NCBI GenBank assembly: GCA_035534615.1
Contig: DATLRO010000080.1
Span: forward strand, 1 to 64,000
Origin: JAGWRA01 sp035534615
Lineage (GTDB): Bacteria > Acidobacteriota > Vicinamibacteria > Vicinamibacterales > CAVVIG01
Length of the DNA stretch: 64,000 nt
Direction of reading: 5' to 3'
Position numbers and translations under genes: made by a program. The number at the start of each line of letters is the position of its first letter. Position 1 is the stretch's first letter. Shown piece after piece: positions 1 to 9,259 of this stretch. Below the pieces are notes generated by a model. That model was not told the origin of the DNA and ran no database searches. It saw only the letters and a list, made by a program, of their open reading frames with translations.

Positions 1-7
1 CGGCCGG

Positions 8-472
8 TCACGGCTGGACGAACTCGTGCTCGGGATGCCGCACGGTCAGCACCGGGCACGGCGCCTTCCGCACGACGCGCTCGGCGACGCTGCCCAGGAA
101 CATGTGCGCCACGGCGCCGCGCCCGTGCGTCCCCAGCACGATCAGGTCGATGTCCTGCTCGCGCGCGAACTGGACGATCTCGACGAACGGGCTGCCCGTC
201 CGGACGTCGCACGACAGCGCCAGCGTCCCGCGTTCGGCGGCCGGCACGACCCGGTCGAGGCGTTCGCGCACGGCGCGCTCCCACTCCTCGTAGAAATCGG
301 GCGGCGGCACGTACACCTCGCTGGCCACGTTCTGGAGCAGCGGACTCTCGAGCACGTGCAGCAGGTGGAGCGAAGCGCCGAACGCCTCGGCGAGCGCGCG
401 GGCGTACTTCACGGCGATTTCGGACGTCGGACTGAAATCGGTCGGCACCAGGATCCGTTTGAGCGCAATCAT
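8..472 (-). CDS. Universal stress protein (UspA family)
   Basis: A single Usp domain of 154 aa, about the usual size for the family. It opens with the typical first strand (KRILVPTDFSPTSE) and ends with the nucleotide-binding signature IVLGTHGRGAVAHMFLGSVAERVVRKAPCP (shown in part), which matches the ATP-binding G-x2-G-x9-G-S/T pattern of UspA proteins. Such proteins are cytoplasmic stress-response factors of mostly unknown mechanism. The ATG at 472 is chosen over a longer upstream frame because AGGGAA lies just before it and the Usp fold starts at once. It is divergent from the archease gene, and a good promoter lies upstream on the - strand. Confidence 0.93.
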   Translation of the reverse strand: MIALKRILVPTDFSPTSEIAVKYARALAEAFGASLHLLHVLESPLLQNVASEVYVPPPDFYEEWERAVRERLDRVVPAAERGTLALSCDVRTGSPFVEIVQFAREQDIDLIVLGTHGRGAVAHMFLGSVAERVVRKAPCPVLTVRHPEHEFVQP

Positions 473-536
473 GTTCCCTTCCCTGCCCGGACCCGCGCGG
501 CAGCGCGCCGGCCAGGCACGACGACCTCCGTGCAGG

Positions 537-565
537 ACTATAGTAGTACGAGATCGCCCTGTCAT
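537..565 (-). promoter_or_regulatory. Candidate sigma-70 promoter of the universal stress protein gene
   Basis: On the - strand, ATGACA (560-565) is followed after 17 bases by TATAGT (537-542), close to the -35/-10 consensus. It lies about 65 bases upstream of the start codon at 472. Seen by eye only; no transcript start is known. Confidence 0.55.
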
Positions 566-600
566 CTCCCGCTCCGCGCGCCGGCCGGAGTCCGGTCCGC

Positions 601-1065
601 ATGCACGACGTCACCTCCCCTTCCGGGAAACCGGGCCCGGACGCCCTGCCGGCCGCGTGGGAGCACTTTGCGCACGCGGCGGACATCGGGGTCCGGGGCA
701 TCGGCCGGACGAAGGCCGAAGCCTTCGAGCAGGCGGCCCTGGCCCTGACCGCCGTCACGACCCGCCCTGAACTGGTCCGGCTGGCCACGCCGGTCGCGAT
801 TGCGTGCGACGCGCCCAGCGACGAGGTCCTGCTGGTCGACTGGCTGAACGAGCTCGTGTTCGAGGCGGCCACGCGCCGCTGGGTGTTCGGCGCGTTCGAG
901 GTCGATCTGGACGGCCCGCGGCTGCGCGCCCGCGCGTTCGGCGAGCCGCTGGACGTCGCCCGCCACGAGCCGGCGGTCGAAGTCAAAGGCGCCACGTTCA
1001 CCGATGTGCGCGTCGACCGGCTGCCCGACGGGCGGTGGGTCGCGCAGTGCATCGTCGACGTGTGA
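601..1065 (+). CDS. Archease, activator of the RtcB RNA ligase
   Basis: Archease proteins of about 140-155 aa speed up guanylation and turnover of RtcB. This 154 aa product has the family's opening around HFAHAADIGVRGIG and the central VDWLNELVFE segment. It sits directly before rtcB: its TGA ends at 1065 and the rtcB ATG is at 1077, with GGAG between. This is the common archease-rtcB pairing. The first 15 or so residues look like an unstructured extension, so the true start could be slightly downstream. The identification rests on motifs and on the neighbour. Confidence 0.88.
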   Translation: MHDVTSPSGKPGPDALPAAWEHFAHAADIGVRGIGRTKAEAFEQAALALTAVTTRPELVRLATPVAIACDAPSDEVLLVDWLNELVFEAATRRWVFGAFEVDLDGPRLRARAFGEPLDVARHEPAVEVKGATFTDVRVDRLPDGRWVAQCIVDV

Positions 1066-1076
1066 AGGAGGCCGGC

Positions 1077-2507
1077 ATGGATCTGCAGCGACTCACCCGC
1101 CGATCCGACGTGCAGTGGGAACTGCCGCGCCAGGGCGCCATGCGCGTGCCGGGCGTGATCTACGGCACCGCCGCGCTGGTCGCCGCCATGGACGACAAGG
1201 TCGCCGAGCAGGTCGCCAACGTGGCGATGCTGCCGGGCATCCAGCAGGCCAGCTACGCGATGCCGGACGCCCACTGGGGTTACGGCTTCCCGATCGGCGG
1301 CGTCGCCGCGTTCGATCCCGAGGCCGGGGGCGTCATCTCGGCGGGCGGCGTCGGCTTCGACATTTCGTGCGGCGTGCGGACGCTGCTGACCGGCCTCACC
1401 GCCGGCACGATGGCCCCGCTGAAGCCGCAGCTGGCCGAGGCGCTGTTCCGCACCATCCCGGCCGGCGTGGGGCGCGGCGGACGCCTGCACCTGGCGGGGG
1501 CCGAGATGGACGCGATGCTGACCGGCGGCGCCCGCTGGGCAGTCGAGCGCGGCTACGGCCGGGCCGAGGACCTCGATCGCATCGAGGAGCACGGCCGCAT
1601 GGAGGGCGCCCACCCGGACGAGGTGTCCGCGCGGGCGCGGACGCGCCAGGCGGACGAAATGGGGACCCTCGGATCGGGCAACCATTACGTCGAGGTGCAA
1701 CGCGTCGCGACCGTGCTCGACCCGGCGGTCGCGGCGGCGTACGGCCTGCGCGAAGACGAGGTCGTCGTGACGATTCACTGCGGCTCACGCGGCCTCGGCC
1801 ATCAGGTCGGCACGGAGTTCCTGCGGCGGATGCTGATCGAGGCGCCGCAGCACGGGCTCGTGCTGCCGGACCGGGAGCTGGCCTGCGCGCCGATCCGATC
1901 GGCCACCGGCCAGGCCTATCTGGGGGCCATGCGGGCGGCGATCAACTGCGCGCTGGCGAACCGCCAGATCATCACGCACCTCGTCCGGCAGGTGTTCGAG
2001 CACCTCGTGCCGGGGACGAGCCTTCCGCTGCTGTTCGACGTGTCCCACAACACCTGCAAGCTCGAGGAGCACGACCTCGACGGCCGCCGGGTGCCGCTGT
2101 TCGTGCACCGCAAAGGCGCCACCCGCGCCTTCGGCCCGGGCCATCCGTCCGTGCCGGCGGCGCTCCGGGAGGCCGGTCAGCCGGTGCTGATCGGCGGCAG
2201 CATGGGCACGGCGTCGTACGTGCTCGCGGGAACGGCGGTCAACGAGACGCTGTCGTTCGGCTCGTCGTGCCACGGCGCCGGGCGGCAGATGAGCCGGAGC
2301 CAGGCCCTCAAGCAGTTCCAGGGGCGGGAGATCGTCCGGCAGCTCGCCGCCCGCGGGATCATCATCCGCAGCGTGTCGAGCCGCGGCGTGGCCGAGGAGG
2401 CGCCCGGCGCCTACAAGGACGTCACCGCCGTCGTCGAGGCCGCGCACACGGCCGGCCTGTCCCGGCTGGTGGCGCGGCTCGAGCCGGTCGTCTGCATCAA
2501 GGGGTGA
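1077..2507 (+). CDS. rtcB: RtcB RNA-splicing/repair ligase
   Basis: A 476 aa GTP- and Mn-dependent RNA ligase that joins 2',3'-cyclic phosphate or 3'-phosphate ends to 5'-OH ends. Visible family motifs are MPDAHWGYGFPIGG from residue 62, GGVGFDISCG with the metal-binding Cys near residue 98, GSGNHYVEVQ, HCGSRGLGHQ, and near the C-terminus GSMGTASYVL and FGSSCHGAGRQMSRS with the His of the guanylation site. The start at 1077 is fixed by GGAG at 1067-1070; an open frame further upstream only overlaps archease. It is followed after 25 bases by ligA, so RNA and DNA ligases are neighbours here. Confidence 0.96.
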   Translation: MDLQRLTRRSDVQWELPRQGAMRVPGVIYGTAALVAAMDDKVAEQVANVAMLPGIQQASYAMPDAHWGYGFPIGGVAAFDPEAGGVISAGGVGFDISCGVRTLLTGLTAGTMAPLKPQLAEALFRTIPAGVGRGGRLHLAGAEMDAMLTGGARWAVERGYGRAEDLDRIEEHGRMEGAHPDEVSARARTRQADEMGTLGSGNHYVEVQRVATVLDPAVAAAYGLREDEVVVTIHCGSRGLGHQVGTEFLRRMLIEAPQHGLVLPDRELACAPIRSATGQAYLGAMRAAINCALANRQIITHLVRQVFEHLVPGTSLPLLFDVSHNTCKLEEHDLDGRRVPLFVHRKGATRAFGPGHPSVPAALREAGQPVLIGGSMGTASYVLAGTAVNETLSFGSSCHGAGRQMSRSQALKQFQGREIVRQLAARGIIIRSVSSRGVAEEAPGAYKDVTAVVEAAHTAGLSRLVARLEPVVCIKG

Positions 2508-2532
2508 ACGCCGCGCCGGTCCGGGCACCGCC

Positions 2533-4542
2533 ATGAGCCGCGCCTCCACCATCCGGTCCCGGGTCGAGCGCCTGCGCCGCGAGATCCGTCACCACGACTA
2601 CCTGTACTACGTGCGCGATCGCCCGGCGATTTCGGACGCGCGCTACGATCGCCTGTTCCGCGAGCTGGAGACCCTCGAGCGGGCGCATCCCGCGCTGGTC
2701 ACGCCCGAGTCGCCGACGCAGCGGGTGGCGGGCGCGGCGCTGCCCTCGTTTCCGGCCGTGCGCCACCTGGCGCCGATGCTCAGCCTCGATTCGGTGGTCG
2801 ATCCGGACGAGGTCCGCCGGTTCGACGCCCGCGTCCGCGAGGCGGCCGGCCGTGACGTCGGGTACATGCTCGAACCGAAGTTCGACGGCCTGTCGCTGGA
2901 GCTGGTCTACGAGCAGGGGCGGCTGACGCGCGCGTCGACGCGCGGCGACGGCGAGCGCGGCGAAGGGGTGACGGAGAACGTGAAGACGATCCGCGCCGTG
3001 CCGCTGCAGCTGCGGAGCGACGGCCCGCCCCTGCCGCGCCGGCTGGCCGTCCGCGGCGAGGCGCTCATCCGGCTGGACGCGTTCGCCAGGCTGAACGCCG
3101 ATCTGAAGCGCCGGGGGGAAGCGACGTTCGCCAACCCGCGCAACGCCGCCGCCGGATCGATCCGCCAGCTCGATCCACGCATCACCGCGGGACGGCAGCT
3201 CGAAGTGTACTTCTACGACATTCTGGCCATGAACGGCGGTCCCCGCCTCGCGCGTGACCGCGACCTGCTGGCGACCCTGCGCGCGTGGGGGCTCAAGACG
3301 AGTGCCGAGAACCGGCCCGGCCGGACGGTCGAGGACGTGTTCGCGTACCACCGCCGGATGGCGGCGCGGCGCGATTCGCTCGGATTCGAGATCGACGGCA
3401 TCGTCGTCAAGCTGGACGACCTGGCGGCCCGCAGGCGGCTGCGGGCCACGGCCCGCCACCCGCGCTGGGCGCTCGCCGTCAAGTTCGCCCCGCGCGAGGA
3501 ACGGACCTCCATCGAGGACATCCGCGTCCAGGTCGGGCGCACCGGCCTGCTGACACCGGTCGCCGTGCTGCGGCCGATCGAGATCGGCGGCGTCACCGTC
3601 ACCCGCGCCACCCTGCACAACCGCGGGGAGGTCGCGCGCCGGGATCTGCGTGTCGGCGACACGGTCCGCGTGGTGCGCGCCGGCGACGTGATTCCGGAAG
3701 TCGTCGAGCGGCTGCCCGGGCCGGGCCGGCGGCGCGGGCGACGGTTCGCGATGCCGCGGCGCTGTCCGGTGTGCGGGACGCCGATCGTCCGCGAGGGCCC
3801 GCTGGACCGCTGCCCGAACGGCCTGGCCTGCCCCGCCCAGCGCAAGGCGACGATCGAGCACTTCGGATCGCGGCCGGCTCTCGACATCCGCGGTCTCGGC
3901 CCCAGGACGGTGGAGGCGCTGGTCTCCCGCGGCCTGGTGCGCACGGTGGCCGATCTCTTCGCGCTCCGGGCCGCAGACCTGCACGGCCTCGAGCGGTTCG
4001 CGGATGTGTCGGCCAAGAACCTGCTCGACGCCATCGACGCGGCGCGCCGGACCGACCTGTCGCGGTTCCTCTACGGTCTCGGCATCCCGGGCGTCGGCGT
4101 GAAGACGGCGCGCGACCTGGCCGCCTTCTTCGGGCGCCTGGAGCCGCTCATGGAGGCGGACGCCCGCGCGCTGCAGAAAGTCTCCGGCATCGGGCCGACG
4201 CTGTCGGCCGGCGTTGCCGCCTTCTTCCGTCAGCAGGCCAGCCGGCGCGTGATCGCCGCCTGTCTCGCGCACGGGGTGACGCTCCGCCCGCCGGCCCGCG
4301 CATCGCGCGGACCACTCGCCGGACGGACGGTGGTCTTCACCGGGACGCTGTCCCGCCTCACGCGGGACGATGCGCAGCAGCAGGTGCTGGCGCAGGGCGG
4401 CCACGTGTCCGGCTCGGTCGGCCCCCACACCGACCTGCTCGTCGTCGGTGACGAGCCGGGCGCCAAGTACGATCGGGCGACCGCCCTCGGCGTCCGGACC
4501 ATCGACGAGCCGGCGTTCCTGAGATTGATCCGCCGGCGCTGA
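2533..4542 (+). CDS. ligA: NAD-dependent DNA ligase LigA
   Basis: A full-length 669 aa ligase that seals nicks during replication and repair. Domain order: N-terminal Ia domain (HHDYLYYVRDRP), adenylation domain with the nucleophilic Lys in LEPKFDG (residue 116), OB fold, Cys4 zinc finger (CPVCGTP and CPNGLACPAQ, about residues 410-440), helix-hairpin-helix repeats, and a BRCT domain from about residue 594 to the end (GRTVVFTGTLSRLTRDDA). All expected parts are present. It lies between rtcB and polX on the same strand with short spacers, so the genes are probably co-transcribed. Confidence 0.97.
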   Translation: MSRASTIRSRVERLRREIRHHDYLYYVRDRPAISDARYDRLFRELETLERAHPALVTPESPTQRVAGAALPSFPAVRHLAPMLSLDSVVDPDEVRRFDARVREAAGRDVGYMLEPKFDGLSLELVYEQGRLTRASTRGDGERGEGVTENVKTIRAVPLQLRSDGPPLPRRLAVRGEALIRLDAFARLNADLKRRGEATFANPRNAAAGSIRQLDPRITAGRQLEVYFYDILAMNGGPRLARDRDLLATLRAWGLKTSAENRPGRTVEDVFAYHRRMAARRDSLGFEIDGIVVKLDDLAARRRLRATARHPRWALAVKFAPREERTSIEDIRVQVGRTGLLTPVAVLRPIEIGGVTVTRATLHNRGEVARRDLRVGDTVRVVRAGDVIPEVVERLPGPGRRRGRRFAMPRRCPVCGTPIVREGPLDRCPNGLACPAQRKATIEHFGSRPALDIRGLGPRTVEALVSRGLVRTVADLFALRAADLHGLERFADVSAKNLLDAIDAARRTDLSRFLYGLGIPGVGVKTARDLAAFFGRLEPLMEADARALQKVSGIGPTLSAGVAAFFRQQASRRVIAACLAHGVTLRPPARASRGPLAGRTVVFTGTLSRLTRDDAQQQVLAQGGHVSGSVGPHTDLLVVGDEPGAKYDRATALGVRTIDEPAFLRLIRRR

Positions 4543-4573
4543 GCCGGGCGTGCGCCGGCCGGGAGAGACCGCC

Positions 4574-6289
4574 GTGGAAAACATCGACGTCGCCAGAGTG
4601 TTCAATGAGGTGGCCGACCTGCTGGAGATCCAGGGGGCCAACACGTTTCGGATCCGCGCCTACCGCTCGGCCGCGCGCACCATCGAGACACTGGCCACGC
4701 CGGTCGCGACGCTGGCACGCACCAGCCCGGAGGCGCTCGAGGAGCTGCCGGGGATCGGCGCCGATCTGGCGTCGAAGATCGTGGCGATCGTCAGGACGGG
4801 TCGATTGCCGCTGCTCGCCGAGCTGACGCGCAGGACGCCGGCGACGCTGACGGCGCTGATGCGGATCCCCGGGCTCGGTCCGAAGCGCGCGAAGCGGATC
4901 TACGAGACGCTCGGCGTCAGGACGCTGCCGCAGCTCGAGAAGGCGGCGCGGGCCGGCCGGCTGCGCGACGTCAAGGGGCTCGGCCCGGCCCTCGAGCGGA
5001 CGATCCTCCGCGGCCTCGGCCAGGACAAAGCCCACACCGCGCGCGTGAAACTGAGCGACGCCGACGCGTACGTCCGGCCGCTGCTCGAATACCTGCGCCA
5101 GGCGCCCGGCATCCGCTCGATGGAGGTCGCGGGCAGCTACCGGCGCCGGCGCGACACCGTCGGCGATCTCGATCTGCTCGTCGGCGCCGCGCGGCCGGCA
5201 CCGATCGCCGAGCGGTTCGTCGGCTATCCCGACGTGCGGCAGGTGCTCGCCCGCGGCGACACCCGCTGCTCGGTCGTGCTGCGCTCGGGGCTCCAGGTCG
5301 ATCTGCGCATCGTGCCGCCGGCCTCGTACGGGGCCGCGCTCGACTACTTCACCGGCTCGAAGGCGCACAACATCGCCGTCCGCCGCCTGGCGTTGAAGCG
5401 CCACCTCAAGATCAACGAATACGGCGTCTTCCGCGGTCGGCAACAGGTGGCCGGCCGGACCGAAGCCGAGGTCTTCAGGAGCGTCGGCCTGCCGTGGATC
5501 CCGCCGGAGCTGCGGGAGGACCGGGGCGAAATCGACGCCGCCCGCGCCGGCACGCTTCCCCGCCTGATCGCGGTCGAGGACATCCGCGGCGACCTGCAGA
5601 TGCACACCGTCCACACCGACGGCCACAACACGGTCGCCGAAATGGCCGCGGCCTGCCGCGATCGCGGCTACGAGTACCTGGCCATCACCGATCACACGCA
5701 GGCGGTGCGCGTGGCGGGGGGCCTGGCCCGGGCCGGATTCCGGACACTGTTCCGCGAGATCGACCGGGCGCGGCGCGAGCTGTCGGGCATCGCCATCCTG
5801 AAGAGTGCCGAGATCGACATCCTCGACGACGGCTCGCTCGACATGGACGAGAACACGCTCGCGGAGCTGGACGTGGTGCTGGTCTCAGTGCACTCGAAGT
5901 TCAACCTGCCGGCCGCGGCGATGACCCGGCGCATCGTCAGGGCGCTGCGGCACCCGCGCGTGCACATCCTCGGGCACCCCACCGGCCGCCTGATCGGCCG
6001 GCGCGAACCGTACCCGGTGGACATGGCGGAGATCGTGAAGGTGGCGCGCGAGGAGGGCGTGCTGCTCGAGATCAACGCGCAGCCGGAGCGGCTCGACCTG
6101 ACGGACACGCACGCGCGGCTGGCCCGGGACGCCGGGGTGAAGCTCGTGATCAGCACCGACGCCCACCGCGTCGAGGAGCTCGACTTCATGCGCTACGGCG
6201 TCGATCAGGCGCGGCGCGGCTGGTGCGCGGCGAAGGACGTCGCCAACACGCGTCATCTGGCCGGCCTGCGCCGGCTGCTCCGGTCGTAG
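4574..6289 (+). CDS. polX: DNA polymerase/3'-5' exonuclease PolX
   Basis: A bacterial family X repair polymerase of 571 aa for short-gap filling in base-excision repair. The N-terminal half has helix-hairpin-helix motifs (LPGIGADLASKI, IPGLGPKRAKRI) and a nucleotidyltransferase core with the metal-binding Asp pair in GSYRRRRDTVGDLDLL, plus a further Asp in VDLRIV. From about residue 336 a C-terminal PHP domain (DLQMHTVHTDGHN, ITDHT, ISTDAHR) supplies 3'-5' exonuclease activity. The GTG at 4574 is preferred over the GTG at 4550 because GGAGAG lies 6 bases before it. It ends 12 bases from the convergent histidine kinase gene. Confidence 0.95.
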   Translation: MENIDVARVFNEVADLLEIQGANTFRIRAYRSAARTIETLATPVATLARTSPEALEELPGIGADLASKIVAIVRTGRLPLLAELTRRTPATLTALMRIPGLGPKRAKRIYETLGVRTLPQLEKAARAGRLRDVKGLGPALERTILRGLGQDKAHTARVKLSDADAYVRPLLEYLRQAPGIRSMEVAGSYRRRRDTVGDLDLLVGAARPAPIAERFVGYPDVRQVLARGDTRCSVVLRSGLQVDLRIVPPASYGAALDYFTGSKAHNIAVRRLALKRHLKINEYGVFRGRQQVAGRTEAEVFRSVGLPWIPPELREDRGEIDAARAGTLPRLIAVEDIRGDLQMHTVHTDGHNTVAEMAAACRDRGYEYLAITDHTQAVRVAGGLARAGFRTLFREIDRARRELSGIAILKSAEIDILDDGSLDMDENTLAELDVVLVSVHSKFNLPAAAMTRRIVRALRHPRVHILGHPTGRLIGRREPYPVDMAEIVKVAREEGVLLEINAQPERLDLTDTHARLARDAGVKLVISTDAHRVEELDFMRYGVDQARRGWCAAKDVANTRHLAGLRRLLRS

Positions 6290-6301
6290 GGCGGGGCGCC
6301 G

Positions 6302-8458
6302 CTACGCCGCGGCGGCCGCCAGGAGGGGCAGCTCCACGGTGACGATCGTCCCGCCTTCGGCCGGGCACGTGATGTCGATCGTCCCGCCGTGCAGCTCGAC
6401 GGTCCGCCGCGCGATCGGCAGCCCCAGCCCGGTGCCGCGGTGCTTGGTCGTGAAGAACGGCTGGAAGATCTTCTCGCGCACGTCGAGCGGAATGCCCGGC
6501 CCGGCGTCGACGACGGTGATCCGGCAGAGCGCGCCGGCCGCGGCCACGCGGACGCGCAGCGTCCCCTGCCCGCGCACCGCCTGGGCGGCGTTCATCATCA
6601 GGTTGAGAAACACCGCCTTCAGCAGGTCGATATCGCCGCGCAGCGACGCCTCCTCGCCGGCGAGGTCGATGTCGAGGGCGGCGAACTCCGGGTCCTGCTT
6701 CAGCTGGCCCGCCACCTCCTGCAGCAGCGCCAGGATCGGCAGCCCGGTCAGCCGGAGCGGGCGCGGCCGCGCGAACAGGAGCATGTCCTGCACCATCCGG
6801 TTCAGGGCGTCCAGCCGCGCGGTCATGTCGCCGACGACCGCGACCTCGGGCGAGCCCGGGGGGAACCGGCCGGCCATCACCTGCAGCGCGCCGCGAATCC
6901 CGGCCAGCGGGTTCTTCACCTCGTGCGCCACGACCGCGGCCATCTCGCCGAGCCGCACGAGCGCCGCCTGCTCCCGCAGCCGCTCTTCGGTCTCCACACG
7001 CTCGGTGATGTCGATGCTCGAGCCGATGTAGCCGATGAACCGGCCGTCCGGCTCGAACCGCGGCACCCCGTGCGACCGCAGGACGCGATACTCGCCGTCG
7101 GCCCGCCGGACCCGCGCCTCCACCTCGAACGGCTCGCGCCCGTCGAACGCCCGGACGACGAGCGCCAGACACTGCTCGCGATCGTCGGGGTGCAGGCCGT
7201 CCGGCCAGGTGACGCCGGTCTCCTGCGCACGGGAGTGCCCGGTGAATTCCAGCCAGCGCCGGTTCACGTACTGGGTGCACCGGTCCGGCCCGGTCAGCCA
7301 GATCAGCACCGGCGCGGCATCCGCCATGTTGCGGAACCGCTCCTCGCTCTCCCGGAGCGCCTGCTCGTTCAGCTTGCGCTCGGTGATGTCGTGGCGGATC
7401 GCCAGGTACTGATACGGCGCGCCCCCCTCGTCCAGGAACGGCACGATCGTCGTGTCGACCCAGTAGATGTTCCCGTCCTTCGCCCGGTTCCGCAGTTCGC
7501 CGCGCCAGATCCGCCCGCGGGCGATCGTCTGCCACAGATTGCGGATGAATTCCTTCGGGTGATAGCCGGAGTTGATGATGCGGTGATCGCGCCCCACCAG
7601 CTCCTGGCGCGAGTACTTGGAGATCTCGCAGAAGGCGTCGTTCACGTAGCGGATCGTGCCATGCACATCGGTCGCCGCGACGATGGCCGCCTGGTCGATG
7701 GCGAACTTCAGATCCGAGAGCTCCTTCAGGGAGCGCCGCAGGGCCTTCTCCGCCGCCACCTGCTCGGTGACGTCGAGCCCGGAGCTCAACACGCCGGTCA
7801 CCTGCCCCGACTCGTCGCGGATGAGCACGGCGTGCCAGGAGACCAGCCGCCGCTCCCCGTGGCGCGTCAGGATGCTGTACTGGAAATACTCGCCGATGTT
7901 CCCGCGGCCGGCCAGCATCTCATGGAAGCCCCGGCGCAGGGGCTCGCGCTGCTCGGGCGGGATGAACAGGTCGAACCAGTTCGCGCCGGTCGCCTCGGAC
8001 AGGCCGCATCCGAGGATCTCGCATCCCTTGCTGTTGAGCAGCGTCAGGCGCTCGTCGCGGTCGATCACGACAATCATCACGCCGACGATGTCGAGATACC
8101 GCTGGGCGCGGCTCGCTTCGTCCGCGTACTGCCGCACCACGCGCCGGTACGCGAACACCAGCCCGGCCGCCACCCAGACGGCCGACAGGGCGATGAGCCG
8201 GTTGGTGACCGCCACGTGGCGCGGCAGGTCGAGCACGGAATAGTGGTCGCCCAGCGCCAGCAGAACCGAGGTGACGGCGCCCAGCAGCAGCGGCCCCGCG
8301 CGCCACGGGAGCCAGAGCCCGAGCAGCACCGGAATGGCGTACAGCGAGCCGATCGCCGTGTCGGGCAGGCGCAGGTCGATCCCGAAGATCAACAGCGCCG
8401 TGACGAGCGCGGTAATCAGCACGACACCAGATGATCGTCGCGACGCGGTCGTGTGCAT
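6302..8458 (-). CDS. Membrane-bound sensor histidine kinase with three PAS domains
   Basis: A 718 aa kinase. The N-terminus (about residues 10-110) has three to four hydrophobic segments (LITALVTALLIFGID, LLLGAVTSVLLALGD, LSAVWVAAGLVFAY). Three PAS/PAC units follow, roughly 118-240, 255-370 and 372-490. The HisKA domain has the phospho-acceptor His near residue 512 in VVAHEVKNPLAG, and the HATPase_c domain has NLMMNAAQAV, DAGPGIP and TGLGLPIARR. The H-box and arrangement resemble NtrB/AtoS-type kinases. No receiver or response-regulator gene is adjacent, so it is an orphan and its signal is unknown. The start at 8458 is the first Met before the membrane region. Confidence 0.93.
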   Translation of the reverse strand: MHTTASRRSSGVVLITALVTALLIFGIDLRLPDTAIGSLYAIPVLLGLWLPWRAGPLLLGAVTSVLLALGDHYSVLDLPRHVAVTNRLIALSAVWVAAGLVFAYRRVVRQYADEASRAQRYLDIVGVMIVVIDRDERLTLLNSKGCEILGCGLSEATGANWFDLFIPPEQREPLRRGFHEMLAGRGNIGEYFQYSILTRHGERRLVSWHAVLIRDESGQVTGVLSSGLDVTEQVAAEKALRRSLKELSDLKFAIDQAAIVAATDVHGTIRYVNDAFCEISKYSRQELVGRDHRIINSGYHPKEFIRNLWQTIARGRIWRGELRNRAKDGNIYWVDTTIVPFLDEGGAPYQYLAIRHDITERKLNEQALRESEERFRNMADAAPVLIWLTGPDRCTQYVNRRWLEFTGHSRAQETGVTWPDGLHPDDREQCLALVVRAFDGREPFEVEARVRRADGEYRVLRSHGVPRFEPDGRFIGYIGSSIDITERVETEERLREQAALVRLGEMAAVVAHEVKNPLAGIRGALQVMAGRFPPGSPEVAVVGDMTARLDALNRMVQDMLLFARPRPLRLTGLPILALLQEVAGQLKQDPEFAALDIDLAGEEASLRGDIDLLKAVFLNLMMNAAQAVRGQGTLRVRVAAAGALCRITVVDAGPGIPLDVREKIFQPFFTTKHRGTGLGLPIARRTVELHGGTIDITCPAEGGTIVTVELPLLAAAAA

Positions 8459-8662
8459 ACGGATCCCCCGCCATGCTACGCAATCGCCCCGGGGCGCCGC
8501 AACCGCGGCGCAGGGTGCCGGCCCCGCCCGCGCGCGCGCCCGACCAGCTCATCCGCATGCTATGATGGCCGCAGGGTTCCTTTTCGCTGTCCGGCGCAGT
8601 CGCCTCGACACCGGCTTCCGCCCCGGGGGCCGGCCGATCCATCGCGATCGAGGGAGGGCACC

Positions 8663-9139
8663 ATGGCCACCGCGGCGCCAATCGAAGTCTTTCTGCGGCG
8701 TGAACGGATTCCGTACACGACGTTCCACCATCCCATCGCCTACAGCGCCCAGGAGGAAGCGGCCGCCTCGCACATCCGCGGCCGGGCATGGGCCAAGACC
8801 GTCGCCTGCTTCATCGACGCCGAACCGGTGCTGGCGGTGCTGCCGGCGCCGTACGACGTGGACGTCGAGGCGCTGCGCGCCCTGGCGGGCGGGCAGACCG
8901 CGCGCCTCGCCCGCGAAGACGAGGTCGCCCGCCTGTATCCGCAGTGCGAGGTCGGCGCCATGTCGCCGCTCGGGCCGGTGTACCGCCAGCGTGTCTTCGT
9001 CGATCGCCGCCTCGCGGCCGACACCGAGATCGCGTTCAGCGCCGGTACCCATGCCGACGCGATCCGGATGCAGTACGCCGACTTCCTGGACGTCACGCGC
9101 CCGACGCTCGGCGCGTTCGCCGTGCCGCACCGGCACTGA
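8663..9139 (+). CDS. YbaK/EbsC-type aminoacyl-tRNA deacylase
   Basis: A 158 aa YbaK/ProX-like domain, the free-standing trans-editing fold related to the INS domain of prolyl-tRNA synthetase. It hydrolyses mischarged tRNA. The N-terminal IPYTTFHHPIAYSAQE and the Lys in GRAWAKTVACFID match the family; that Lys corresponds to the conserved catalytic position. The ATG at 8663 is preceded by GGGAGGG and removes a long unrelated upstream extension. Which tRNA it proofreads cannot be told from sequence. It is divergent from the kinase gene. Confidence 0.88.
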   Translation: MATAAPIEVFLRRERIPYTTFHHPIAYSAQEEAAASHIRGRAWAKTVACFIDAEPVLAVLPAPYDVDVEALRALAGGQTARLAREDEVARLYPQCEVGAMSPLGPVYRQRVFVDRRLAADTEIAFSAGTHADAIRMQYADFLDVTRPTLGAFAVPHRH

Positions 9140-9259
9140 ACGGCCCCGCCCGGTCGCCGGGCGCGGCGGGATGCTTTCGCACCCGGCCGATTGGCGGCGC
9201 CGCCCCCGCGGCCTGGCAGCGGCTTTGCTTCGTTGGACGCGGAAGGAGGCCGATGTTCC

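Noticed and set aside
2497..4644. A 715-codon frame antisense to ligA
   Set aside because: LigA is complete with all domains; the antisense translation is low in hydrophobic core residues and has no recognisable domain.
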